A stretch of 64,000 bases of DNA from assembly GCF_021026315.1 (NCBI RefSeq), contig NZ_JAJNCX010000005.1:1-64000 (forward strand). Direction: 5' to 3'. Source of the stretch: Rhizobium sp. C4 (GTDB lineage Bacteria; Pseudomonadota; Alphaproteobacteria; Rhizobiales; Rhizobiaceae). The notes beneath the pieces are model-generated. The model was not told where the DNA came from. It did no database searches and worked only from the letters and a program-made list of their open reading frames with translations. A program made the translations under genes and the position numbers. This document shows, piece by piece, positions 24,182-33,958 of the stretch. How positions within the stretch are numbered: the stretch's first letter is position 1; each line of letters opens with the position of its first letter.

Positions 24182-25672
24182 ATGACGATCAACAAGCCGT
24201 TTGTGCGCAATTCGCTCGTTATGCTGTTTTGCGGCTCGGGTCTCCTCATCTCCGTATTGCTGTCAGCGATGGTGCTGATCACCCAGACCCGGGAGACCTT
24301 CGACCGGCTGGTGGTGGAGCGAACAGTGCGCACGGCCTCGTCAGATCTCTTCAGTCTGCTGCAGGACGCCGAGACCGGCCAGCGCGGCTATCTGCTGACG
24401 CAGGATGCAGGGTTTCTGAAACCCTATCAGGATGCAGTCGGGCAGATCCCGCAGGCCGAGGAGAGGCTTTCCAAGGCATTGGGGAAGCAGACAAACCGTA
24501 CGCATGACGTGGCCGAACTCATCGGTCTGATCGATGCAAAGATGCGCGAACTGAACAGCACGGTCGAGCTTGCCGAGATGGGCGACATCGCTGCTGCGCG
24601 TAGCACGGTGCGCGCGGGCTCCGGCCAGGAGCTGATGACGAAGATCCGCGACAAGATGCAGGCGATCATCGGCACCTCCGATACCGCCATCCGCACGAAT
24701 GTCGGCAAGCATGCCGCGATCTCCGAATGGCTCCAGTTCATCATGATTGCAGCCTTCATCGCCATTTTCGTCGTTCTGGGCGGCGCGATCTACATCATCA
24801 TGCGCCATGTCCGCTCGCTGACCGAGGCGCGCCGCGAGCTGATGAAGCTGAACGAGGAGCTCGAACACCGGGTGGTGGAGCGCACGCAGGATGTCGTCAG
24901 GGCAAACCAGGAAATCCAGCGCTATGCCTATATCGTCACGCATGACCTGCGCGCGCCGCTGGTCAACATCATGGGCTTCGCGAGCGAGCTGGACAGGTCG
25001 ATCAAGGACGTGAGCGCCTATGTGCTGGCGGATGGCGCTCCGGTTTCCCAGCAGGCTATCCAGGACGCCCGCATTGCCGTCGAGCAGGACATGCCCGAGG
25101 CGCTCGGCTTCATCCGCTCGTCGACCTCGCGCATGGATGGCCTGATCAACGCAATCCGCAAGATTTCGCGCGACGGGCGGCGGCAGTTGAAGCCCGAACC
25201 CATCGATATCCGCGATATTGCCAACAGCTGCGTCTCCAGCCAGCAGCACCGCATCGACGAGGCCGGAGGCGAGGTTGATTTGGCCCTGCCATCCCTGAAG
25301 CTGTTCAGCGACCGCATGTCGATCGAGCAGATCCTTGCCAACCTCGTCGACAACGCCATCAAGTATCGCAGTCCCAAGCGGCCGCTCAAGATCAGGATCG
25401 AAGCGGTCCGGCGTGGTCGCCTTGTCGATATCATCGTCGAGGACAATGGCCGCGGGATCGAGGCTGACGATCTGGAACGCGTGTTTGAACTCTTCCGCCG
25501 CGCCGGTCCGCAGGACCAAGTGGGCGAAGGCATCGGCCTTGCCCATGTCCGCTCGCTGGCGCGCAATCTCGGCGGCGAAATCGATGTCCGCTCGGTGCCG
25601 GGCGAGGGGTCAGCCTTCATCCTGACCACGCCCTCCGACCTCAGCCAAGTTTTAAGGAGTATTTCCGCATGA
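24182..25672 (+). CDS. CHASE3-domain sensor histidine kinase
   Basis: The 496-residue protein is a membrane kinase: TM1 (about 13-35, LVMLFCGSGLLISVLLSAMV), a CHASE3 extracytoplasmic domain (about 38-180, with the family motif DAETGQRGYLLTQD), TM2 (about 183-205), a coiled linker (ELEHRVVERTQDVV), then HisKA with THDLRAPL and HATPase with NLVDNAIKYRS and GEGIGLAHVRSLA. Its stop codon overlaps the start of a response regulator gene, so the two form a coupled pair. The signal sensed is unknown. It lies at the edge of the stress island and may be controlled by read-through of the terminator just upstream. Confidence 0.92.
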   Translation: MTINKPFVRNSLVMLFCGSGLLISVLLSAMVLITQTRETFDRLVVERTVRTASSDLFSLLQDAETGQRGYLLTQDAGFLKPYQDAVGQIPQAEERLSKALGKQTNRTHDVAELIGLIDAKMRELNSTVELAEMGDIAAARSTVRAGSGQELMTKIRDKMQAIIGTSDTAIRTNVGKHAAISEWLQFIMIAAFIAIFVVLGGAIYIIMRHVRSLTEARRELMKLNEELEHRVVERTQDVVRANQEIQRYAYIVTHDLRAPLVNIMGFASELDRSIKDVSAYVLADGAPVSQQAIQDARIAVEQDMPEALGFIRSSTSRMDGLINAIRKISRDGRRQLKPEPIDIRDIANSCVSSQQHRIDEAGGEVDLALPSLKLFSDRMSIEQILANLVDNAIKYRSPKRPLKIRIEAVRRGRLVDIIVEDNGRGIEADDLERVFELFRRAGPQDQVGEGIGLAHVRSLARNLGGEIDVRSVPGEGSAFILTTPSDLSQVLRSISA

Positions 25673-26106
25673 AAGCCAATGGTAGAGAAGTCACGATCGT
25701 CATGATCGAGGACGATGAGGGCCATGCACGTCTCATCGAGAAGAATGTTCGCCGCGCCGGTGTGCACAACGAGATCGTGCCATTCATGAACGGAACCTCC
25801 GCGCTGGAATACATTCTGGGCCCGGATATGAGCGGCACGGTTTCGGCCGATCGCTATCTGCTCATCCTGCTCGATCTCAACCTGCCCGACATGTCGGGCA
25901 CGGATATCCTGCAGCAGATCAAGGAAAATCCGTTCACCAAGCGCCTGCCGGTGGTGATCCTGACGACGACGGACGATGCGCGGGAGATCCAGCGCTGCTA
26001 CGATCTCGGCGCCAATGTCTACATTACCAAGCCGGTGGACTATGAAGGCTTCGCCAATGCGATCCGCCAGCTCGGCCTGTTCTTCTCGGTGATCGAGGTT
26101 CCCTGA
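25669..26106 (+). CDS. Single-domain response regulator paired with the CHASE3 kinase
   Basis: The 145-residue protein is a lone receiver: acidic pocket MIEDDEGHA, phospho-Asp near 69 (ILLDLNLPDMSG), ILTTTDD and ITKPVDYE. It resembles the Rcp1-like receivers that accompany phytochrome or CHASE3 kinases. It has no DNA-binding domain, so it should act through protein contacts or as a phosphate relay. Its ATG overlaps the kinase stop by four bases (ATGA), which implies balanced synthesis. Confidence 0.92.
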   Translation: MKANGREVTIVMIEDDEGHARLIEKNVRRAGVHNEIVPFMNGTSALEYILGPDMSGTVSADRYLLILLDLNLPDMSGTDILQQIKENPFTKRLPVVILTTTDDAREIQRCYDLGANVYITKPVDYEGFANAIRQLGLFFSVIEVP

Positions 26107-26112
26107 GACCGC

Positions 26113-26994
26113 TCAGGGCTTTTCCTTGAGAAAGGCGATGAGCGAGGCGAGCGGCCGGCTGGGCGGCTGGCTGTTTGGCCAGACGAGATAGTAGCGGCCG
26201 GAGAGCGGCAGGTAATCCGGAAAGGCCGGACGGAGCCTGCCACGCCTGAACTCGCTCTCGGCCAGATATTCCGGCAGCAGCGCGACGCCGAAGCCGAGGG
26301 CCGCGGCCTCCGCCATGGTGGTGAACTGGTCGAAGAGCATGCCGCGCAGCCGGTCGGACTCGGCCCCTTGCGCGGAAAACCACTCCTCCCATGCGCCCGG
26401 CCGGCTTTCGAGATGGAGAAGCGGCATCGAAAGCAGCTCTTCCGCGGTCTTTGGCCCGCCCTGCAGCAGATCCGGACTTGCCGCCGGGATCACCCGTTCG
26501 CGCGACAGTTCCAGATAGTCGACGCCCTGCCAGTCCTGCCCGCCATAATGGATCGCCGCATCGAATTTCTCGCGGGCGAAGTCGAAGGGCGAGAGCCGCG
26601 TCGTCAGGTTTGCGGTCACATCCGGATAGCGCCCCGCAAAGGCCTTGAGGCGGGGAGCCAGCCAGTGCATGCCAAAGGCGGGCAGGACAGCCAGATTGAG
26701 GCTGCTGCGCGCGCCGCCGGCACGGATCTTGAGGCTGGCGCGGGCCAGATCGTTGAGGCAATCGCGCACCGAGCGCGCATAATCCGCACCCGATGGCGTC
26801 AGCGCCAGTCCCTTGCCGACCCGGCGCAGCAGCGTCACGCCGATCTGCTCTTCCAGAACCTTCAATTGCCGGCTGACGGCGGAATGGGTCAGGGCCAGTT
26901 CTTCTGCCGCAGCCGTGGCCGAGCCCAGCCTGTCCACAGCCTCCAGCGCGAGAAGCGAACTGATCGACGGCAGGAAGCGGCGCGGTGCCAGCAT
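26113..26994 (-). CDS. LysR-family regulator (GcvA-like) of the adjacent amino-acid catabolic genes
   Basis: The protein of about 293 residues has a LysR winged helix (SISSLLALEAVDRLGSATAA, then ALTHSAVSRQLKVLEEQIGV) and a periplasmic-binding-type effector domain. It is divergent from an aldehyde dehydrogenase and an FAD oxidase across about 140 bases, the classic position for a LysR controlling a catabolic operon. Given the likely pipecolate/lysine pathway next to it, a role like that of Pseudomonas AmaR is plausible. The ATG at 26994 (MLAPRRFLPS) is the usual family start; one at 27015 is also possible. Confidence 0.88.
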   Translation of the reverse strand: MLAPRRFLPSISSLLALEAVDRLGSATAAAEELALTHSAVSRQLKVLEEQIGVTLLRRVGKGLALTPSGADYARSVRDCLNDLARASLKIRAGGARSSLNLAVLPAFGMHWLAPRLKAFAGRYPDVTANLTTRLSPFDFAREKFDAAIHYGGQDWQGVDYLELSRERVIPAASPDLLQGGPKTAEELLSMPLLHLESRPGAWEEWFSAQGAESDRLRGMLFDQFTTMAEAAALGFGVALLPEYLAESEFRRGRLRPAFPDYLPLSGRYYLVWPNSQPPSRPLASLIAFLKEKP

Positions 26995-27137
26995 TGTTCG
27001 TTTTTCTCCAACCAATGTTCCAATTCTTCGCTCATTTCATAGCCTGCTTCACGCTATCCTGTCAAAAATGGAAAATCATGCGACCGGCGGCTCTGAGCTT
27101 CATTCCCTCGCCGGTTGCGCATAAGTGGAGACAGCGG

Positions 27138-28637
27138 ATGACGCATCACGATATTCTTAAAGGTTGCGGTCTGACCTCGGCCGAACTGACGGGCGGCACG
27201 CTCGCCGTCCGCTCGCCGATCGACGGCGCGGAAATTGCCCGCGTGCATGAAACGAGCGCCGATGAGATGAAGGACGTGATCGCCCGCTCGGTCGCCGCCT
27301 TCAAGGCCTGGCGCGACGTGCCGGCGCCGCGCCGCGGCGAACTCGTGCGGCTGCTCGGCGAAGAGCTGCGGGCGGCCAAGACGGAACTCGGCGCTCTCGT
27401 CACGCTCGAAGCTGGCAAGATCACCTCGGAAGGCCTTGGCGAAGTTCAGGAGATGATCGACATCTGCGATTTCGCCGTCGGTCTTTCCCGCCAGCTTTAC
27501 GGTCTCACCATCGCGTCCGAACGCCCCGGCCACAAGATGACCGAGACCTGGCATCCGATGGGTCCGTGCGGCGTCATTTCCGCCTTCAACTTCCCCGTCG
27601 CCGTGTGGAGCTGGAATGCAGCGCTGGCGCTCGTCTGCGGCGATCCGGTGATCTGGAAGCCGTCCGAGAAGACGCCGCTGACGGCAATCGCCACCCACAA
27701 GATCATGATGCGCGCCATCGAGCGCTTCGGTGCGGATGCGCCGGAAGGTCTCTGCCAGCTCGTCATCGGCGGCGCAGCGGTCGGCGAGGCGCTGGTTGCC
27801 TCGCGTGACGTGCCGATCATTTCGGCGACCGGCTCGACCCGCATGGGCCACATCGTCGGCCCGAAGGTCATGGCGCGTTTCGGCCGCCCGATCCTCGAAC
27901 TTGGCGGCAACAATGCGATGATCGTCGCCCCGTCTGCCGATCTCGACATGGCCGTGCGCGCCATCGTCTTTTCCGCTGTCGGCACGGCCGGCCAGCGCTG
28001 CACGTCGCTGCGCCGCCTGATCGTTCACCGCTCGATCAAGGACGATCTGGTCGCGCGTCTGGCCAAGGCCTATTCCTCGCTCAAGATCGGCGATCCGCGC
28101 GAAGCCGGCGTCCTCATCGGCCCGCTGGTCGACAAGGGCGCGCTGGATGCCATGCAGAAGGCGCTCGCCAATGCCAAGGCCGAAGGCGGCAAGGTGCATG
28201 GCGGCGAGGTGGTGACCTCCGGCGTTCCTGCCGGTGCTTATGCGGCGCCTGCGCTGGTCGAAATGCCTGCCCAGTCGGCGACCGTGAAGACCGAAACCTT
28301 CGCGCCGATCCTCTACGTGCTGACCTATGACGAGCTGGACGAGGCCATCGCGCTGCAGAACGACGTGCCGCAGGGCCTGTCGTCCTGCATCTTCACGCTC
28401 AATATCCGCGAAGCCGAGACCTTCCTCTCCGCGTCCGGTTCCGATTGCGGCATTGCCAACGTCAATATCGGCCCCTCGGGTGCTGAAATCGGCGGTGCCT
28501 TCGGCGGCGAGAAGGAAACGGGCGGCGGACGTGAGTCCGGCTCGGATGCCTGGAAGGGCTACATGCGCCGCCAGACCTCGACCATCAACTATTCCTCCAA
28601 ACTGCCACTGGCCCAGGGAGTGAAATTTGACATCTGA
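27138..28637 (+). CDS. Aldehyde dehydrogenase, probable L-piperidine-6-carboxylate dehydrogenase (AmaB-like)
   Basis: The 499-residue enzyme carries all NAD-dependent aldehyde dehydrogenase hallmarks: FNFPVAVWSWNAALAL, SATGSTRMG, ELGGNNAMIV and the catalytic Cys in AGQRCTSLRR. The N terminus and the pattern PIDGAEIARV with KAWRDVPAPRRGELVRLLGE are those of ALDH7-type alpha-aminoadipic semialdehyde/P6C dehydrogenases. It overlaps an FAD-dependent amine oxidase gene by 11 bases. Together they could take pipecolate to alpha-aminoadipate in lysine breakdown. The substrate is inferred from family and context. Confidence 0.88.
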   Translation: MTHHDILKGCGLTSAELTGGTLAVRSPIDGAEIARVHETSADEMKDVIARSVAAFKAWRDVPAPRRGELVRLLGEELRAAKTELGALVTLEAGKITSEGLGEVQEMIDICDFAVGLSRQLYGLTIASERPGHKMTETWHPMGPCGVISAFNFPVAVWSWNAALALVCGDPVIWKPSEKTPLTAIATHKIMMRAIERFGADAPEGLCQLVIGGAAVGEALVASRDVPIISATGSTRMGHIVGPKVMARFGRPILELGGNNAMIVAPSADLDMAVRAIVFSAVGTAGQRCTSLRRLIVHRSIKDDLVARLAKAYSSLKIGDPREAGVLIGPLVDKGALDAMQKALANAKAEGGKVHGGEVVTSGVPAGAYAAPALVEMPAQSATVKTETFAPILYVLTYDELDEAIALQNDVPQGLSSCIFTLNIREAETFLSASGSDCGIANVNIGPSGAEIGGAFGGEKETGGGRESGSDAWKGYMRRQTSTINYSSKLPLAQGVKFDI

Positions 28638-29913
28638 CCGCGGTTCCAATCTGTGGCGGGCATCAAGCCGGGAAACCTTCTCGGCTGGTAGCCTCGATCG
28701 TGATCTCTCCGTCGATCTTCTGGTGATCGGCGGGGGCTTTACCGGCAATTCGGCAGCGCTTGAAGCGGCGCGTCGCGGCGCGTCCGTCTGCCTGCTCGAG
28801 GCCGAGACGGTCGGCCATGGCGGCTCGGGCCGCAATGTCGGGCTGGCGAATGCCGGCCTCTGGCTGCCGCCGGACGAGATCATCACACAGATGGGAGAAG
28901 CGGAAGGCCAACGCCTCATCCGCGACCTCGGTGAGGCCCCTGGCCGCGTCTACGGACTGATCGAGCGCGAAGGCATCGATTGCGAAGCGACCCGCAAGGG
29001 CACGCTGCATCTCGCCCATTCGGAAGCAGGCTTCAAGGACCTCGCCGAGCGCTTCCGCCAGGGCAATCGCCACGGCGCGCCGCTGCAATTGCTCGACGCC
29101 GCAGAGACCGCGAAGCGCACGGGAACCCATGTCTATCACGGCGCGCTCTTCGATCCGCGCGCCGGCACGATCCAGCCGCTCGCCTATGCGCGCGGTCTTG
29201 CGCGTGCGGCACAAGCGGCGGGTGCTGCCATCTTCGAGCGCTCGCCGGTGACGACACTCGCCCGCGCAGGCGACCGCTGGGTGGCGAGCAGCAACGGCCG
29301 CGTGGTGACCGCCAAGTCGCTGCTCATCGGCACCAATGCCTATCATCTCGGCATCGAAACGCCGTTCAAGCCGGAATTCATTCCGGTGGGCTATTGCCAG
29401 TTTGCCACCGTCCCGATGCCGGCGGCTGCGCGGGAGAAAATTCTCGCCGGCGGCGAAGGCTGCTGGGATACGGCGCTTGTCATGTCCTCCTTCCGCACCG
29501 ACCATGCCGACCGCATGATTGTCGGCGGCATGGGGGATAGCGAGGGCTTGGGCGCGCCCTTCCATGCCGGCTGGGCGCGGCGCAAGCTGAAGGCGCTGTT
29601 CCCCGAAATCGGCGATCTGTCCTTCGAGCACAGTTGGCGCGGCCGCATCGCCATGACCAGCGACCATGTTCCGAAGATCGTCGCCTTTGGGCCCAACGCC
29701 TATGCGAGCTTCGGCTATTCCGGACGCGGCATCGGTCCGGGAACCGTTTTCGGCACGCAGGCAGCGATTGCGCTTCTCGAAAACAATCCCGATGCCCTGC
29801 CGGTCAAGGCGGTGCAAAGCCACAGCGAACGCTTCGCCTCGGCCCGCGCCGCCTATTATGAATTCGGCGCGACCGTGACGCATGCGCTGCCGGTTCGGGC
29901 TGCTGCCAGCTGA
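28627..29913 (+). CDS. FAD-dependent amino acid oxidase (DadA type), probable L-pipecolate oxidase
   Basis: The 428-residue protein has an N-terminal FAD-binding Rossmann motif (LLVIGGGFTGNSAALEAARR) and the DAO fold with GHGGSGRNVGLANAGLW and a C-terminal FAD signature (YSGRGIGPGTVFGTQ). It starts with TTG at 28627 inside the end of the dehydrogenase gene, so the two are probably coupled. Family members oxidise secondary amines such as pipecolate, gamma-glutamylputrescine or sarcosine. Next to a P6C-type dehydrogenase, pipecolate oxidase is the best guess. Confidence 0.85.
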   Translation: MTSDRGSNLWRASSRETFSAGSLDRDLSVDLLVIGGGFTGNSAALEAARRGASVCLLEAETVGHGGSGRNVGLANAGLWLPPDEIITQMGEAEGQRLIRDLGEAPGRVYGLIEREGIDCEATRKGTLHLAHSEAGFKDLAERFRQGNRHGAPLQLLDAAETAKRTGTHVYHGALFDPRAGTIQPLAYARGLARAAQAAGAAIFERSPVTTLARAGDRWVASSNGRVVTAKSLLIGTNAYHLGIETPFKPEFIPVGYCQFATVPMPAAAREKILAGGEGCWDTALVMSSFRTDHADRMIVGGMGDSEGLGAPFHAGWARRKLKALFPEIGDLSFEHSWRGRIAMTSDHVPKIVAFGPNAYASFGYSGRGIGPGTVFGTQAAIALLENNPDALPVKAVQSHSERFASARAAYYEFGATVTHALPVRAAAS

Positions 29914-30036
29914 GCATGCAGACGGAACGGATTTGCTTGGGCCGTGTATGTTTGAGCATCATATTTCAAGGTTGAAACGATTTTACCGGCGGTGAGCACT
30001 TGCAAAAGCCGGTAAGTCCATCTTATCTTTGTCATG

Positions 30037-30193
30037 TTCTCAGGGCGGGGTGAAACTCCCCACCGGCGGTATCGGGAGAAATCCCGGAGCCCGCGAGCGC
30101 TTCCATCACGAGGGTGTGCCCGAACGGTGGAAGGTCAGCAGATCCGGTGAGATGCCGGAGCCGACGGTATAGTCCGGATGGAAGAGAATCGCG
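30037..30193 (+). promoter_or_regulatory. FMN riboswitch (RFN element)
   Basis: The conserved RFN aptamer is clear: CAGGGCGGGGTGAAACTCCC at its start, then CCGGCGGTA, a variable stem with GCCCGCGAGCG, GGTCAGCAGATCCGGT and GCCGACGGTATAGTCCGGAT at its end. It binds FMN and controls the ribB gene about 120 bases downstream. The interval after it (30194-30315) should hold the expression platform. Confidence 0.95.
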
Positions 30194-30315
30194 CGGAAAC
30201 CTTTGCCCTTCCCGGGTGAGGTGTGACCGTTGCTATTCGCCCAAGGGATATTCGTGCGCTCACTTGCGAAAGTGGTCGTTTGATAGTGCCGGTTTCGGCA
30301 TAACCCTTGAAAGGC

Positions 30316-30978
30316 ATGGAAATGACTTTTGCAAAAATCGAAGACGCGGTGGCAGCCATCGGACGCGGCGAGATGATCGTCGTCGTGGATGACCATGACC
30401 GCGAAAACGAAGGCGACATCGTCTTCGCGTCCGAACATGCGACGCCGGAAAAGATCGCCTTCATGATGAACCACGCACGCGGCCTGATCTGCGTGCCGAT
30501 GACGGGCGAACGTCTCGACGCGCTCGACATTCCGCCGATGGTGCCGCGCAACACGGAATCGATGCAGACGGCCTTCACCGTCTCGGTCGATTATATTCCG
30601 GGCACCTCGACCGGCATTTCCGCCGCCGACCGCGCCGCCACCATCCAGGCGCTGGTGGACGAGACGGCCAAGCCCGCCGACTTCGCTCGCCCCGGCCATA
30701 TCTTCCCGCTCCGCGCCGTCCCGGAAGGCGTTCTGCGCCGTCCCGGCCATACGGAAGCGGCGATCGATCTCTGCCGTCTTGCCGGTCTCAAGCCCTCGGG
30801 CGTGATCTGCGAAATCGCCAAGGATGACGGCACGATGGCGCGCCTGCCGGATCTCGAAATCTTCGCACAGAAGCACGGCCTGAAGCTGATCGCGATCGAG
30901 GACCTCATCGCCTATATCAAGGCGAAGAACCTGATTGCCGCCTCTACCCGTGACGAAGCCCTGCTCGAAGCGGTCTGA
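30316..30978 (+). CDS. ribB: 3,4-dihydroxy-2-butanone 4-phosphate synthase RibB
   Basis: The 220-residue enzyme makes the four-carbon precursor of riboflavin from ribulose 5-phosphate. It shows the acidic metal site [23 protein letters not shown] and [14 protein letters not shown]. There is no GTP cyclohydrolase II domain, so it is the monofunctional form. An FMN riboswitch precedes it as a stand-alone unit, separate from any rib operon. ATG 30316 with AAAGG upstream is the likely start; ATG 30322 is also possible. Confidence 0.95.
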   Translation: MEMTFAKIEDAVAAIGRGEMIVVVDDHDRENEGDIVFASEHATPEKIAFMMNHARGLICVPMTGERLDALDIPPMVPRNTESMQTAFTVSVDYIPGTSTGISAADRAATIQALVDETAKPADFARPGHIFPLRAVPEGVLRRPGHTEAAIDLCRLAGLKPSGVICEIAKDDGTMARLPDLEIFAQKHGLKLIAIEDLIAYIKAKNLIAASTRDEALLEAV

Positions 30979-31178
30979 CATCGGCGCGGATGCTTCCGCG
31001 CTGCCGCACTGACATGGCCGGCTGACATATCGACGCCCCTTCCACCCGCTGAGGCTGGTTGCAGGGGCGTTGTGGTTACGCGTCCTCTCCTCTGGTTCTT
31101 TCGGGTTGGCACTGGCATCAATATTGCTTGATATCGATGCATCCGCTGGCCCCATGGCCGGCGGCGGAATGAGGATAG

Positions 31179-32381
31179 GTGCCTGTGACGTCCCGAGATA
31201 CCCTTTTCCAGAACGCGCTGCTGCAGGACGGCACGCTGAATGACATCATCGTGCGCGATGGCCGCATCGCTTCGATCCTGCCCGCCGGAACAGGTGCCGG
31301 GGCGGAAACGGTGGACATTGCCGGTGCGCTCCTCGTTCCCGGCTTTGTCGAGGGGCACATCCATCTCGACACGAGCTTCTGGGGCGACAAATGGATACCC
31401 TACAAACCCTGCACGGACGGCTTTGATGTGCATGAGCGCGTCACCTTCCAGGCCGAGAACATGGCGCAGGCAGCCCCCATGGACGTGCGCGCCCGCAACC
31501 AGCTGGATCTGTGCATTTCCAACGGTTCGACGCAGATGCGCAGCCATGTGATGGTCGATGGATCTGTCGGGCTGAAATCGCTGGAAACGATCCTCAAGGT
31601 GCGCGAAGACTATCGTGATCTGATCGATATCCAGCTCGTCGCCTTTCCGCAGAGCGGCATCCTGAAAAGCCTCGGCACGCCGGACCTGCTCGATGCCGCC
31701 ATCGGCCTTGGGGCCGATCTGGTCGGCGGGCTCGATCCGCTCTCCTTCGATCGTGACATCAAGGGCCATCTCGACGTCGTCTTCGGCGTTGCCGAAAGAC
31801 GCGGCGTCGATGTCGATATCCATCTGCATGACGGCAGCCAGCTTGGCGCGATGACCATCGAGGAGATCTGCGCGCGGACCGTTGCGCTCGGCATGCAGGG
31901 TCATGTCGCCGTCAGCCATGCCTATGGATTGGGCGATCTGCCGCGCGATGCGGCGCTGAAGATGGCGGGGCTGATCGCCAGGAGCGGCGTTTCGATCATG
32001 ACCAACGCGCCGGGCCACCACAATTTTCCGCCCGTGGCGTTGCTCCGCGGCGAGGGCGTCAACGTCTTCAGCGGCAGCGACAATATCCGCGATTCCTGGT
32101 GGCCCTTCGGCGATGGCGACATGCTGCGCCGGGCCGAGATCATTGCCTATCGCTCCGGCTTCTTCACCGATGCCGAACTCGCCTCCGCCTTCGAAGTCGT
32201 GACCGCCGGCGGCGCCAGGGCGTTGCGGCTGGAAGGTTATGGCATTGCGGTCGGCGACAAGGCCGATTTCGTCACGCTGCCTGCGGCCCATGTGCCGGAG
32301 GCGGTGGTCGGCGTGCCGAAGCCGCGCCGGGTCTTCAAGGCGGGCCGGTTGGTGGCCGAAAACGGCGCGGTGATCCGCTGA
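31179..32381 (+). CDS. CodA-like amidohydrolase (cytosine deaminase family)
   Basis: The 400-residue protein is a TIM-barrel amidohydrolase with metal ligands in VEGHIHLDTSFWG, DVDIHLHDGS and VSHAYGLGDLP, and the CodA-type SGSDNIRDSWWPFGDGDM segment. CodA relatives deaminate cytosine, isoguanine, isocytosine or related heterocycles. It starts at GTG 31179 (GTG 31185 is possible) after GAGGATAG. It is the first gene of a four-gene operon in which each stop overlaps the next start, so all four probably act on one compound. Confidence 0.85.
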   Translation: MPVTSRDTLFQNALLQDGTLNDIIVRDGRIASILPAGTGAGAETVDIAGALLVPGFVEGHIHLDTSFWGDKWIPYKPCTDGFDVHERVTFQAENMAQAAPMDVRARNQLDLCISNGSTQMRSHVMVDGSVGLKSLETILKVREDYRDLIDIQLVAFPQSGILKSLGTPDLLDAAIGLGADLVGGLDPLSFDRDIKGHLDVVFGVAERRGVDVDIHLHDGSQLGAMTIEEICARTVALGMQGHVAVSHAYGLGDLPRDAALKMAGLIARSGVSIMTNAPGHHNFPPVALLRGEGVNVFSGSDNIRDSWWPFGDGDMLRRAEIIAYRSGFFTDAELASAFEVVTAGGARALRLEGYGIAVGDKADFVTLPAAHVPEAVVGVPKPRRVFKAGRLVAENGAVIR

Positions 32382-33958
32382 TGCCGCAGTTTTCAAGGCA
32401 GCCGGCGGGTGGCAATGCGGTCTCGAAGACTGCGATGATTGCAACGCCGCATTGGCTGGCGAGCGAAGCGGGCGCCAGGGTTCTGGCGCGGGGTGGCAAT
32501 GCCATCGAGGCTTTGGTTGCGGCAGGCGCTGCCCTTGCGGTGACCTATCCGCATTTCTGCGGCCTCGGCGGCGATGCGGTCTGGATGGTTTCGGACAGCC
32601 AGGGAAAGGCCAGCACCTTTCTCGGCATTGGCCAGGCGGCGGCGAATGCGCGACCGGAAGGCACGATCCCGCTGCGGGGACCGCAATCGACGCTGACGAC
32701 GGCAGCGCTGGTCGATAGCTGGGACAAGCTTCTGGCGTTCTCGTCGGCCGAATGGCGCGGGCGCGAAACGCTCGGCAACCTGCTTGCGGATGCGATCGAG
32801 CTTGCGGACGCCGGCTTTCCCGTCAGCCCGTCGCAGCGCTTCTGGCTTGAGTTTAGGGCGGACGAGGTTGCCGACTGGTCCGGCTTTGCGCCGCTTTTCC
32901 TGCGCAACGGTTTGCAGCGCCAGCCGCAGCTTGCCGCGACGCTCAAGGCGATTGCCGAGCGCGGCGCGCGCGATTTCTATGAGGGCGAACTGGCCAGCCG
33001 GATCGCGAAGGGCCTTGCCGATGCCGGCTCGCCGCTGACCGCCGCTGACCTTGCCGCGACGCGGACGGAAATGGTCGAGCCGCTTCGGCTCTCCTATCGC
33101 GATGTCGAGCTTCTCGCCCCGCCGCCGCCGACGCAAGGGGTGACGACGCTGGGCATCATGGGCGTGTTGCGGTCTCTGGCCGTCAGCGAGACGGTGGCGG
33201 GTGACGCGCTGCATTATCATCTGCTGGTTGAGGCGGTGAAACAGGCCTTCCTGGATCGCGGAGTGATTGCCGATCCGGGCTTTGTGCCCGACACGTCGCA
33301 GCACTTGCTCGATGCTGCGCGGCTTGAGGCGAAAGCGAAGACTGTCGAGGCCGACCGAGCCTTGCCTTGGCCTCACGTCTATCAACATGGCGATACCTCG
33401 CTTCTGGCCGCCGTCGACAGTGAGGGGCGCGTCGCCTCGCTCCTGCAGAGCATCTATTTCGATTGGGGCAGCGGCGTGGTGGTCGGCGACACCGGCATTC
33501 TCTGGCAGAACCGGGGGGCAGCCTTCAGCACCGATCCGCAGAGCCCCAACTGCTATGCGCCGGGCAAGCGGCCGTTCTATACGCTCAACCCCGGTTTGGC
33601 GCTCAAGGACGGCCGGCCGCATCTGGTTTATGGAACGCAGGGCGCAGACGGCCAGCCGCAGACGCTGGCGCTGATCCTCAGCCTGATGATCGACCACGGG
33701 CTCGACCCGGCCGCAGCACTTTCACGGCCACGCTTCCTTTTGGGGAAGACATTTTCCGACAGCCGTGACAGCCTGAAGATCGAGGAAAATGCCGGGGCAG
33801 ACGTGCTGGCGGGTCTCGCCGCGCGCGGGCACGAAGTCTCGGCCATCCCGGCGCTCAGCCCGCTCGGCGGGCAGGCGGGCGTCATTCGCATGCGCGCGGA
33901 TGGTACAATCGAAGGCGCGCATGATCCGCGCAGCGACGGAGGCGCAATCGGCCTATGA
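32381..33958 (+). CDS. Gamma-glutamyltransferase-family (Ntn) hydrolase
   Basis: The 525-residue protein has the GGT architecture: the large-subunit part with GNAIEALVAAGAALAVTYPH and GGDAVWMV, and the autocleavage/catalytic Thr in QHGDTSLLAAVDSEG (about residue 345). GGT-type enzymes hydrolyse gamma-glutamyl or acyl-amide bonds. No signal peptide is visible, so unlike classical GGT it is probably cytoplasmic. Its ATG overlaps the stop of the upstream amidohydrolase (TGATG at 32379-32383). An upstream in-frame extension to 32099 lies inside the previous gene and is not used. Confidence 0.85.
   Translation: MPQFSRQPAGGNAVSKTAMIATPHWLASEAGARVLARGGNAIEALVAAGAALAVTYPHFCGLGGDAVWMVSDSQGKASTFLGIGQAAANARPEGTIPLRGPQSTLTTAALVDSWDKLLAFSSAEWRGRETLGNLLADAIELADAGFPVSPSQRFWLEFRADEVADWSGFAPLFLRNGLQRQPQLAATLKAIAERGARDFYEGELASRIAKGLADAGSPLTAADLAATRTEMVEPLRLSYRDVELLAPPPPTQGVTTLGIMGVLRSLAVSETVAGDALHYHLLVEAVKQAFLDRGVIADPGFVPDTSQHLLDAARLEAKAKTVEADRALPWPHVYQHGDTSLLAAVDSEGRVASLLQSIYFDWGSGVVVGDTGILWQNRGAAFSTDPQSPNCYAPGKRPFYTLNPGLALKDGRPHLVYGTQGADGQPQTLALILSLMIDHGLDPAAALSRPRFLLGKTFSDSRDSLKIEENAGADVLAGLAARGHEVSAIPALSPLGGQAGVIRMRADGTIEGAHDPRSDGGAIGL

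Noticed and set aside
23910-24185. 91-codon frame between the EcfG promoter and the CHASE3 kinase.
   Set aside because: It begins upstream of the predicted transcription start, has no ribosome binding site and crosses the intrinsic terminator.
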